6,014 bases of DNA, taken from Nitrososphaeraceae archaeon. GTDB taxonomy: Archaea; Thermoproteota; Nitrososphaeria; Nitrososphaerales; Nitrososphaeraceae. Under the pieces are notes generated by a model. That model did no database searches. It saw only the letters and a program-made list of their open reading frames with translations, and was not told the DNA's origin. Shown here piece after piece: positions 1-5,927 of this stretch (the first letter of the stretch is position 1; the number at the start of each line of letters is the position of its first letter). The stretch covers positions 1 through 6,014 of the forward strand of contig JASHSN010000143.1 of NCBI GenBank assembly GCA_030038695.1. The letters are read 5' to 3'. The translations under genes were made by a program, and so were the position numbers.

Positions 1-79
1 TAGTACTATTGAAGCATTGTTGGTCTGGATGAATGTAATTGTCTTTTCTATTACCATTGCACAAAGGGAATAATTTCAT
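1..79 (-). CDS. Alternative: 5' start of an unidentified minus-strand gene (partial)
   Basis: On the minus strand an ATG at 77-79 opens 26 codons that run off the window edge (beginning MKLFPLCNGNRKDNYIHP). There is no Shine-Dalgarno sequence. A TATA-like TTTTTATAG (minus strand, about 103-111) ends about 23 nt before the ATG, which is the spacing expected of a leaderless archaeal transcript. This frame and the plus-strand frame at 2-73 occupy the same bases, so at most one is likely to be a gene. No domain is recognised. Confidence 0.2.
   Translation of the reverse strand, partial: MKLFPLCNGNRKDNYIHPDQQCFNST
2..73 (+). CDS. Possible 3' end of an unidentified membrane-protein gene (partial)
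   Basis: A frame open from the window edge reads 23 codons and ends in TAA at 71-73. Its core (ALLVWMNVIVFSITIA) is hydrophobic and could be a final transmembrane helix followed by a short polar end (QRE). If real, this gene would converge on the STAND gene, whose tail ends at 145, leaving an AT-rich gap of about 70 bp that could terminate both transcripts. The frame is short, has no visible start and overlaps an open antisense frame (79 down to 1), so chance openness is quite possible. The family is not recognised. Confidence 0.25.
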   Translation, partial: STIEALLVWMNVIVFSITIAQRE

Positions 80-144
80 TTAATTTAATAGGTCAAAACA
101 AACTATAAAAAGTTATTCCGTTTTTAAATTGCCAAAGACTATAC
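74..144. other. AT-rich intergenic spacer, possible T-rich terminator
   Basis: This short stretch follows the end of the STAND-gene tail. Read on the minus strand it contains T-rich tracts (CTTTTTATAG, then TTTGTTTTG), which fit archaeal termination at U-rich runs without a stem-loop. The same bases could instead be the promoter of the partial frame that starts at 79. No hairpin or repeat is seen. Confidence 0.25.
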
Positions 145-574
145 TCATCTTTCTTTAGGGTTCAGGATTTTCAGATGTTCAACGTCTAAATTATTAATTT
201 CTGGAATTTGTGGTTGCATATCTTCTTGTAAAATGAAACTAGATAATGGGCATCCCCCAGAAGGTGCATCTTTAGATTCAAGATGGGGTTCATGAGATGA
301 TACTAAATGCTGCTGTTGCTGAATATTTTGAATCTCTCGAGATTGTGATTGCGATATATTTTGAAGATGTGAATATTCTGGTTTTAAAACCGTATCTTTT
401 GCTACTACACTAGGCTGTTTAGGCTGTTCTTGTGGATTTGAATCTGAATCTGAATTACTTTCATATTTTTTACTAGAAGAGAAGGTATATCATTTTTTAC
501 TAGAAGAATTTGCATTTGCTGCTAACGTCAATGTAGGAGTAGCAATATAGGGATGTGAAAGACCTGAATGAGCT
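145..574 (-). pseudogene. Detached C-terminal tail of the STAND NTPase gene, Gln/Ser-rich
   Basis: Downstream of the TGA at 575-577, one minus-strand frame (codons aligned on 490-492) continues as protein-like sequence. First come 30 codons, starting WLEAHSGLSHPYIATP and ending NANSSSKK. An in-frame TGA follows at 490-492, then 114 stop-free codons to the TGA at 145-147. The 114-codon part has no ATG until close to its end, so it cannot easily be a separate gene. It is hydrophilic and probably disordered: it starts YTFSSSKKYESNSDSDS, has a QNIQQQQH stretch, and ends with a more ordered segment (GGCPLSSFILQED, then LDVEHLKILNPKER). I infer that it is the original C-terminus of the upstream gene, giving roughly 770 residues if one indel near 586-588 and the TGA were repaired. 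Composition and uninterrupted length support coding; the function is unknown. A short ATG-started frame, 594 down to 490, lies within it but looks like part of the same remnant. Confidence 0.65.
465..507. repeat. Short direct repeat, 16 bp, 27 bp apart
   Basis: ATTTTTTACTAGAAGA occurs at 465-480 and again at 492-507. The offset is exactly 27 bp, or nine codons, so both copies encode the same SSSKK peptide in the same minus-strand frame. The in-frame TGA (490-492) abuts the second copy. The pattern fits a small tandem duplication or slippage event inside the tail-coding region. Confidence 0.7.
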
Positions 575-2458
575 TCAAGCCATAGTTTCTTCATAGTCAC
601 CTAAATCGTAACAGCGAATCGCTTCCTTTAGCTTACTATCAATAAATAGTCTATCTAATCTTTCATTACCTTCTATGTTTTTCTTCAGTGAAAAATAAGC
701 ATCTGTAATACTATATGCATCGGATAGATATAGAGATACCATTATTGACCGGGTAGGGATTTGGGATTTTAATTCTTGAAATACTGACTCAAACGCGGCT
801 TTTGGAACAAAATTTATAGTTACAAGGTAATGAAGCGTTTTTATCGTTGAAAAGGTGATCTTCTCTTCACCTATTTGAAATAGAGCAATTAATGAATCCT
901 TAAGATCTTGTTCTCTTCCTTCTAATTGTGTTCGACTTTTGTTATAAAAGAAAAATGAAAGCATCTTCATAGCCCATCTCCGACTCTTGGTCTTCCATAA
1001 ACCATCAGAATTTCGATGCAATATAGAACCATCAAGATTATGTGCGGTCTCCAATACTCCACATCTTTCAAGAAGCTTATCTGTTATTTCTGTACTAGAA
1101 ATATCCAAAATCGAACATATCAACATAGTTTTCCTTTCTACTGGAGACCTAAGATAACGATCAGACATCTCTGTGACATCTTGTTCAAGCCGCCTATTAA
1201 GAACGTAAAATTTGACCATTAGAGGGTCTCCTTTTGTATAATTGTAAATTTCTTCTGTTATTTCGTCAACCAGCTTTTCATCACCATCAGTTTCCGAATA
1301 TCGTTTAACTAACTCCTTTACTTCTTCCTTGGTAAAATCTGGTAGATGATAAATAAAGTTTGGTCCTGCATGGAGTTTTGTAATTGACTTTCTAATTGGC
1401 TTTCTAGTGGTCATAATGATCTTCAACTTACTTCCCAACAGTGGGTATGACAATTTATCGACGAAATAAAATATTGGATATATTCCTTCACTATGCGCAT
1501 TATCAATGGCGACTAAAATTTTCTTATCAGACCTGAGTATGTCTTCTATGAAATTCACTAGTCCATCAACATTCCTTATATTCGTTGTTCCGTAATTGTA
1601 GAGAACTTCATATCCAGCATCGAAGTAATCGCACATAACTTCCATAAGAACAGTAGTTTTGGAACTTCCAGACTGTCCAACTATCAATAGTTTACCTTGA
1701 TTTTCAAGCTTGCTTTTGATGTCAGCTATTAGTCCTTCTCGTCTCAGTTCCCTCTTTGCCATTATAGATGGTAAATCGAATCCTTTCTTCCAAATGTCAA
1801 AATCTGTTTCTGTGCTCTTGTGATATCCAAAATTACCCGTCCGAAGCCAATTCAGTCCATAGCGTTGACACTCTTTTTCAAAATTTTGGTCAGGCTTGCT
1901 AGTCTGATCCGTGGGGACAATTCTTGTCAATTTTTGCTTAGGCCTCTTTTGTTCAGGGATGCCTAAGAGTAAATCTTCCACAATCCTTTCGCAGCTTTCT
2001 TTTCCTTTCTCCGTAAGTGCAACAAGGTCAGTCAGTATGGGCTTGCTTGGATCTTTTTTTGTAGGAACTTTTCTTTGTATGTGAATTATCATACCATCTT
2101 CTACGCGAGGCAAATAATGATTTTCTATTGCACGTGATCTTTCGAATTTAATCTTTTCTGGTCGGAAACATCTGTTATTTGCGATCTTTTCCAAGTTCCG
2201 CGCAGAAAAATAAATATTGTTACCTTCTTGTAGTCCAAATATTCTAAACCGTTCTAATCGTCCTGCCACATAGAGGAGTATTAAATACCTGATCTTTGTC
2301 ATAACCTTTGGACCATAATGTTTATCGTCTGCTAGCTTGTCTATGCCATAATCGACTTGTACGAGCTTGTCTGGATCATGACCATTTAGAGATGGTATGA
2401 TTAAATTGATTAAATCTAGAAAACGTTCGGCGTTTTCATCTTTAACTGTCCATCCCAT
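575..2458 (-). CDS. Winged-helix / STAND-type P-loop NTPase, C-terminus apparently truncated
   Basis: The product is 627 residues as readable. Residues 40-165 look like a winged-helix module: basic helices, a beta-wing around DGMIIHIQRK (121-130) and a closing ALTEKGKE (147-154), typical of archaeal wHTH proteins. A linker leads to a P-loop domain with Walker A GQSGSSKTT (261-269, catalytic K267), Walker B ILVAIDNA (314-321, D319), a sensor-like MTTRKP (349-354, R352) and a GDPL motif (410-413) matching the GxP motif of STAND ATPases. A second helical/winged region follows (about 440-500). The end (KLKEAIRCYDLGDYEE, 609-624) resembles the start of a TPR-like helix pair that stops abruptly. 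STAND proteins usually act as signal-gated switches whose C-terminal repeats sense a ligand; that role here is inference. The gene is transcribed away from the topoisomerase-like operon. No Shine-Dalgarno sequence precedes the ATG at 2456-2458, so a leaderless transcript is likely. The reading frame probably once continued to 145. Confidence 0.85.
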   Translation of the reverse strand: MGWTVKDENAERFLDLINLIIPSLNGHDPDKLVQVDYGIDKLADDKHYGPKVMTKIRYLILLYVAGRLERFRIFGLQEGNNIYFSARNLEKIANNRCFRPEKIKFERSRAIENHYLPRVEDGMIIHIQRKVPTKKDPSKPILTDLVALTEKGKESCERIVEDLLLGIPEQKRPKQKLTRIVPTDQTSKPDQNFEKECQRYGLNWLRTGNFGYHKSTETDFDIWKKGFDLPSIMAKRELRREGLIADIKSKLENQGKLLIVGQSGSSKTTVLMEVMCDYFDAGYEVLYNYGTTNIRNVDGLVNFIEDILRSDKKILVAIDNAHSEGIYPIFYFVDKLSYPLLGSKLKIIMTTRKPIRKSITKLHAGPNFIYHLPDFTKEEVKELVKRYSETDGDEKLVDEITEEIYNYTKGDPLMVKFYVLNRRLEQDVTEMSDRYLRSPVERKTMLICSILDISSTEITDKLLERCGVLETAHNLDGSILHRNSDGLWKTKSRRWAMKMLSFFFYNKSRTQLEGREQDLKDSLIALFQIGEEKITFSTIKTLHYLVTINFVPKAAFESVFQELKSQIPTRSIMVSLYLSDAYSITDAYFSLKKNIEGNERLDRLFIDSKLKEAIRCYDLGDYEETMA

Positions 2459-2486
2459 TTGTTAGAACAGGTATGTACAAAGTTTC

Positions 2487-2493
2487 AATTAAG
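2487..2493 (-). promoter_or_regulatory. Candidate TATA element for the STAND gene
   Basis: On the minus strand CTTAATT lies about 28-35 nt before the ATG at 2458 in an AT-rich context. With no ribosome binding site before that ATG, this fits an archaeal promoter giving a leaderless or nearly leaderless mRNA. The match to a TATA box is only moderate. Confidence 0.3.
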
Positions 2494-2500
2494 TATTCAC

Positions 2501-2544
2501 ACTAAAATTGCGCCAAAATCGCACTAAAATTGCGCCAAAATTGC
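2501..2544. repeat. Four 11-bp iterons with phased A4 tracts (candidate operator)
   Basis: Two 22-bp tandem units (2501-2522 and 2523-2544) differ at one base (C2520 versus T2542). Each splits into two 11-mers: ACTAAAATTGC and GCCAAAAT(T/C)GC. The A4 tracts start at 2504, 2515, 2526 and 2537, exactly 11 bp apart, so all face roughly the same side of the helix; this favours DNA bending and cooperative binding of a regulator. The last unit runs into a perfect 8-bp palindrome, TTGCGCAA (2541-2548). The array sits between the candidate promoters of the two divergent units. The winged-helix domain of the STAND protein is a plausible but unproven ligand. Confidence 0.8.
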
Positions 2545-2557
2545 GCAATATCCTTCA

Positions 2558-2565
2558 ATTATAGA
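2558..2565 (+). promoter_or_regulatory. Candidate TATA element for the zinc-ribbon/topoisomerase-like operon
   Basis: AATTATAG is centred about 25 nt before the ATG at 2586, which is the position of an archaeal TATA box relative to a leaderless start. It lies just downstream of the 11-bp iteron array. Only a weak purine stretch (AAAGGG, 2574-2579) could serve as a ribosome binding site. Confidence 0.4.
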
Positions 2566-2585
2566 AGAGTAATAAAGGGTTCCTT

Positions 2586-2752
2586 ATGCACGAATATAAG
2601 CAATGCGCTGGCAAAGGCTGCGAAAATGAAGGTAAAATAGTGTTAGTTGTTCAATATCTTAAACGAACGGTTGCTTCTGCCGATCTTGTGCCGAAGACCT
2701 GTTACGCCTTGGGCTTGCCGTTAGACATGAAGATGCGAGGACCTGTGTATAG
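2586..2752 (+). pseudogene. Small zinc-ribbon protein gene broken by a one-base frameshift
   Basis: From ATG 2586 the frame reads 28 codons with CAGKGC (C7 and C12) and QYLKRT. As written it then continues into a cysteine-poor sequence and stops at 2778-2780, inside the next gene. Shifting to the frame that starts at GGT 2669 gives GCFCRSCAEDLLRLGLAV and a stop TAG at 2750-2752. Adding one G to the GG at 2669-2670 joins the halves into a 55-residue CX4C...CX2C zinc ribbon (C7, C12, C32, C35). This matches a small-protein pattern I associate with Nitrososphaeria (from memory, not checked). The restored stop falls just before the Shine-Dalgarno sequence of the next gene, with a 14-nt gap to its ATG, which supports the restored version. 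It was probably the first gene of the operon. Its role is unknown; it may bind nucleic acid or protein. The break could be genuine decay or a sequencing error. Confidence 0.75.
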
Positions 2753-2759
2753 AAGGTGG
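2753..2759 (+). promoter_or_regulatory. Shine-Dalgarno sequence fixing the start of the GHKL gene
   Basis: AAGGTGG lies 7 nt before the ATG at 2767 and immediately follows the restored TAG stop of the zinc-ribbon gene (2750-2752). It supports 2767 as the start codon and suggests translation within a polycistronic mRNA. Confidence 0.6.
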
Positions 2760-2766
2760 TACGGAC

Positions 2767-4779
2767 ATGACAGTAAATGATTTCAGGGCCGATGATGATT
2801 CTCAGTCAGCATCGAGAGATAGTGTTATCCTTGATACATTTCCCCAGAGTGTTAAGAGTATTGTAGCAGATAAGGGGGTTGGTAAAATTGAAGAAAAGGA
2901 CAAGCCCAATAAGCATGTCGATAAACAGAATAAAAAAGAGTCAAAAAAGATAACCCCCTCCTCTCCACCTTCCACCTATGATGTTTTCTCTTACAAAAAG
3001 CATAGCATGGACTACTTCACAGTTAATGGTGTTATTCTGAGAACTGGATATGCAGATAAGAAGTATTGGTATATTCTTGTTATCAAAGAACTGCTAGATA
3101 ACGTAGTCGATTTTCTGTGGAAATATTATCAAGGTTACAGTGATACAAGTGTCACGGTCTATGTAACTAAAAACGATTCGGGACTGCATATAAAAATACG
3201 AAATTCAAATAGCCAAAATATCCCAATATTCCAAAATTTAAATTTGATCTTCGATCCTGAGATGAGATATGGCTCTAAGCAAAACGAGAAGGTAATCAGT
3301 CGTGGGATGCTGGGAGATGCAATGAAACAGATATTGGCTCTACCATATGTTTTGATTCATAGCAGCGATGATGGGACGGCCTTTACAAATGAGCAATGGA
3401 ATAAGCCGCTAATAATCAGGTGTAACGGAAAGGAATCACATGTTAGAATTATCGTTGACAAAGCTAAGCAGACGTACACACTTGGCATAGAAGAGATTAA
3501 GCTCGTAGACGACACTGACACAGAAATAGAAGTATTCTTGCCCCTAATATTAGATCTAGACATACATGACATAGAGAACTTTTGCAGAACCTATCCACTG
3601 CTTACAACTGATATATCATTTGAGTTTCATATGCTAGATAACAGTACTGAGAAGCCCGAAGCTAAAGGGGAAGTGCATTATCACTACGTCAACGGAGAGT
3701 GGTTTGAAGAAAAACCTATACAAGCCTCTACTGCTAAACGAAAGGTTGCAATAGATGTAGGATGTCCTGCACTTCATCCCATCTCTACTAAGTGGAATAA
3801 CAAATCTAGCATACATTCACTTATGCCTGAGGAATTCGTTACTCGGGTTACAAGTGTATATGATCAAAAATCAATAACACTCTACGATGTCCTACAAAGG
3901 CTTAGAGAAGGGAATAATATCAAGAAGACTGATGAGAATCAAATGTCTATTGCTCAATTCCTATTAAATCCAGATTATCCTAAAAAATTAGAAGAGGAAT
4001 TTTGGCATTTAAAAGACGCCCTAGCTCCACCAGGGGAATTGTCTTTACCATATAGCGATAATAAGGCAAGAAAGCAAGCACTCGTCTCTAGGGTATGTAG
4101 TATCTATCCTCTTCTTGACCCAGGCAAAGCTGTCTATAAAGTTATGCGCGGAACATATAATGACGACAAATTACGAAAGGTAATGCACCAAAGCGATAAG
4201 TATGGTACTACATACACATTAGACAAGGATAAGGGTATTTTACGGTATCCATTTGCCATAGAGTACCTAGTAGTTCCATACAAGACTTCTGCGCTAAATG
4301 ACGAAACTACAGGGGAGCCAATAGATAGATCAAGCAAATTTATTGGTAGCGTTAACTATTCTTTTTCTCCTAGGAGTAATGAATTTGAAGGAGATTATCA
4401 ATGGGATGATAAAAATGGTTACCCAATAACGTCTACTAGCATGACAGATATTCTAAAAGCTCTCGGATTTCGATTCTATGATTACAGTGATGGTAAAATA
4501 AAAATTCCATCAGTCATTGTTGTAAACATTATATCTCCAAGAGTTGATTATCATGGTCACGACAAATCACGTATAAATACACACGCATTTTCTGAGACAA
4601 TAATTGAGGCAGGTAAGAAGATAGCTGACTCTGTACAAACCTTTCGCGCAGCTGGTTTTAAATTTCATAAGGAACGATATCATGACGCAATTTCAGAGAA
4701 TAAAAACGTAAAGAAGAAGAAACCTGAGGACATAGTTAGAGCATTTATTCAAAGTAGAATGAGGAGAGAAAATACTTAA
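2767..4779 (+). CDS. GHKL ATPase, topoisomerase VI subunit B-like
   Basis: The product is 670 residues, longer than typical archaeal Topo VI-B (about 530). Residues 1-75 are a Lys/Ser/Pro-rich, probably disordered extension. The GHKL domain follows: N-box KELLDNVVD (107-115, with E108, N112 and D115), a divergent G1 box around IRNSNSQNIP (144-153) that lacks the usual DxGxG, a G2/lid motif SRGMLGDAMKQILALP (178-193) and a T-box-like DTEIEVFLP (251-259). The C-terminal part contains VNIISPRVDYHGHDKSRIN (586-604), which resembles the end of the Topo VI-B transducer domain (V-I-S...Y-G-K-I pattern). Topo VI-B binds and hydrolyses ATP to clamp DNA and drive the A subunit; by homology this protein should be the ATP-dependent partner of the Toprim protein encoded immediately downstream, whose ATG shares one base with this gene's TAA stop. 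It is not a canonical top6B: the middle region (about 290-480) is unfamiliar and the G1 box is altered, so ATPase activity cannot be assumed. MutL- or MORC-like GHKL ATPases are the alternative, but the partner argues against them. Confidence 0.85.
   Translation: MTVNDFRADDDSQSASRDSVILDTFPQSVKSIVADKGVGKIEEKDKPNKHVDKQNKKESKKITPSSPPSTYDVFSYKKHSMDYFTVNGVILRTGYADKKYWYILVIKELLDNVVDFLWKYYQGYSDTSVTVYVTKNDSGLHIKIRNSNSQNIPIFQNLNLIFDPEMRYGSKQNEKVISRGMLGDAMKQILALPYVLIHSSDDGTAFTNEQWNKPLIIRCNGKESHVRIIVDKAKQTYTLGIEEIKLVDDTDTEIEVFLPLILDLDIHDIENFCRTYPLLTTDISFEFHMLDNSTEKPEAKGEVHYHYVNGEWFEEKPIQASTAKRKVAIDVGCPALHPISTKWNNKSSIHSLMPEEFVTRVTSVYDQKSITLYDVLQRLREGNNIKKTDENQMSIAQFLLNPDYPKKLEEEFWHLKDALAPPGELSLPYSDNKARKQALVSRVCSIYPLLDPGKAVYKVMRGTYNDDKLRKVMHQSDKYGTTYTLDKDKGILRYPFAIEYLVVPYKTSALNDETTGEPIDRSSKFIGSVNYSFSPRSNEFEGDYQWDDKNGYPITSTSMTDILKALGFRFYDYSDGKIKIPSVIVVNIISPRVDYHGHDKSRINTHAFSETIIEAGKKIADSVQTFRAAGFKFHKERYHDAISENKNVKKKKPEDIVRAFIQSRMRRENT
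4761..4766 (+). promoter_or_regulatory. Shine-Dalgarno sequence for the Toprim subunit
   Basis: GAGGAG lies 12 nt before the ATG at 4779, inside the end of the GHKL gene. Three consecutive ATG codons (4779, 4782, 4785) follow. In frame upstream there is a TAG at 4755-4757 and no ATG, GTG or TTG before 4779, so the protein cannot begin earlier. Confidence 0.55.
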
Positions 4780-5792
4780 TGATGATGAAATTAACTTTAG
4801 ACGGAGTTTGGTATCGTCTTCTTTCGGTATTCGAACAGAATAGAATGAAAAGGCCCTCTAGAGAGTGGGTTAAAAAACTCATCAAAAAAGCCTGCGACGA
4901 TTTTCACGTAACCAGAGAATCACTAAACATATTTGCAGGGGCTAGAGCTGTAATGTATTTTCAGGGTAACTGGAGTAGTGTCAAGTTCGACGACGTAAAA
5001 AGTCTTGCACGAAACGGCACAGATATTCTATTTATTGAAAAGATGGGTATAGTTGAGATATTTACCGAACACGCTGACAAATATGGTATCGCAATCGTCA
5101 ACACACAAGGACTACTGACTGAATATGGCAAAGATCTGATGAAGGAAGCACAGAGACAAGGTGGACATGTCGCAATCTTATCAGACTATGACGATCATGG
5201 CCTTTTGATGGCTTCAAAAGTTCCAGATATGCCAAGGATAGGCATTGATGAAAGGACATTTCATTATTTTGGGTTGTCAAGAGAAGCACTATCAATAGAA
5301 GGTCAACAACGGCTGGTAAACTATAAGTTCCTTGATATATTTGATGATAAAACAATTGATAAGGAATTTGTAAAAAAGAGACGAGTAGAGATAGATGCCG
5401 TTCTAGAGCAGGTCGGCGAAGAAAGACTCTGGGAATATATAATGGAAAGACTGGCTGAGCTGTACCCAACTAGGAACTACAATCGGGTTATTTCTATGCC
5501 TACATCGGAAACCCTATACCCGAGGAATGTACAAAGATTTCTTGGTTATATCAATTTTTTTACTAATAAAATAACGAATGATGAGAAGAGAAAGATAAAG
5601 AACGATCTAAGTGAAGTAAGAGGTATGCTTGACGTCAGGAAGAAAGACAAAGAGATCAGTGATAACTTGAAAAACTTGGTGTCACAGGATAATGGTATGA
5701 AAATCATAGAATCAAAAATTGCAGAATTGTTAAATTCAGACGTATTACCAGACAGCAAACAGTTTTCGAATTTGACAAATGAAAATCCATAA
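4779..5792 (+). CDS. Toprim protein, topoisomerase VI subunit A / Spo11-like, short N-terminus
   Basis: The product is 337 residues; canonical Topo VI-A is about 370-390. Residues 5-15 (LTLDGVWYRLL) match the 5Y-CAP core that carries the DNA-cleaving tyrosine, so Y12 is the candidate nucleophile. Canonical proteins have an Arg four residues before it; here that position is Asp (D8). About 90-100 residues that normally precede the tyrosine are missing. The Toprim domain is clear: ILFIEK (83-88, E87) and AILSDYDDHG (132-141, D136 and D138). The E-to-DxD spacing of 49 residues is close to that of Topo VI-A. KRRVEIDAVL (200-209) resembles the conserved R-x-E-L/I segment after Toprim. The C-terminus (265-320) is charged and probably helical or coiled-coil. 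Topo VI-A makes two-base-staggered double-strand breaks through a tyrosine-DNA link, with Toprim-bound magnesium. It probably pairs with the GHKL protein, to which it is coupled by a 1-nt overlap. It may belong near the small Topo VIII / Mini-A-like families or be a new branch; catalytic competence is uncertain. Confidence 0.82.
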   Translation: MMMKLTLDGVWYRLLSVFEQNRMKRPSREWVKKLIKKACDDFHVTRESLNIFAGARAVMYFQGNWSSVKFDDVKSLARNGTDILFIEKMGIVEIFTEHADKYGIAIVNTQGLLTEYGKDLMKEAQRQGGHVAILSDYDDHGLLMASKVPDMPRIGIDERTFHYFGLSREALSIEGQQRLVNYKFLDIFDDKTIDKEFVKKRRVEIDAVLEQVGEERLWEYIMERLAELYPTRNYNRVISMPTSETLYPRNVQRFLGYINFFTNKITNDEKRKIKNDLSEVRGMLDVRKKDKEISDNLKNLVSQDNGMKIIESKIAELLNSDVLPDSKQFSNLTNENP

Positions 5793-5927
5793 GAAAAAAG
5801 ACGATGAGTGTGACAATACCTTCCCCATTTTCATCTACAATTATTCTATGACATCAGGCCCTAGAATTTAAGCTTAATTTATTGTCACGGCCAATAATCG
5901 CTATAAGCCGAATAAGCTATGAGCTAG
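5793..5927. other. Intergenic spacer with one 10-bp palindrome
   Basis: No complete gene, RNA gene or clear terminator is seen after the Toprim gene. The stretch holds a perfect palindrome TTAAGCTTAA (5868-5877) within an AT-rich patch (5864-5884) that could be part of a promoter or operator. Frames here are closed by frequent stops. Confidence 0.35.

Noticed and set aside
1016..1222. 68-codon plus-strand frame within the STAND gene
   Set aside because: It is antisense to a convincing NTPase coding region, has no promoter or Shine-Dalgarno signal, and no protein-like motifs.
2501..2544. CRISPR array
   Set aside because: The repeats are 11/22 bp and directly adjacent, with no spacers, and no cas genes are visible.
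2586..2780. 64-codon reading of the zinc-ribbon gene as an intact protein
   Set aside because: The half after codon 28 loses the second cysteine pair and overlaps the next gene by 14 nt. The alternative frame supplies the CX2C motif and a better-placed stop.
5098..5469. 123-codon open frame on the minus strand
   Set aside because: It lies wholly antisense to the Toprim domain, whose motifs are clear on the plus strand. The antisense peptide has no recognisable domain.
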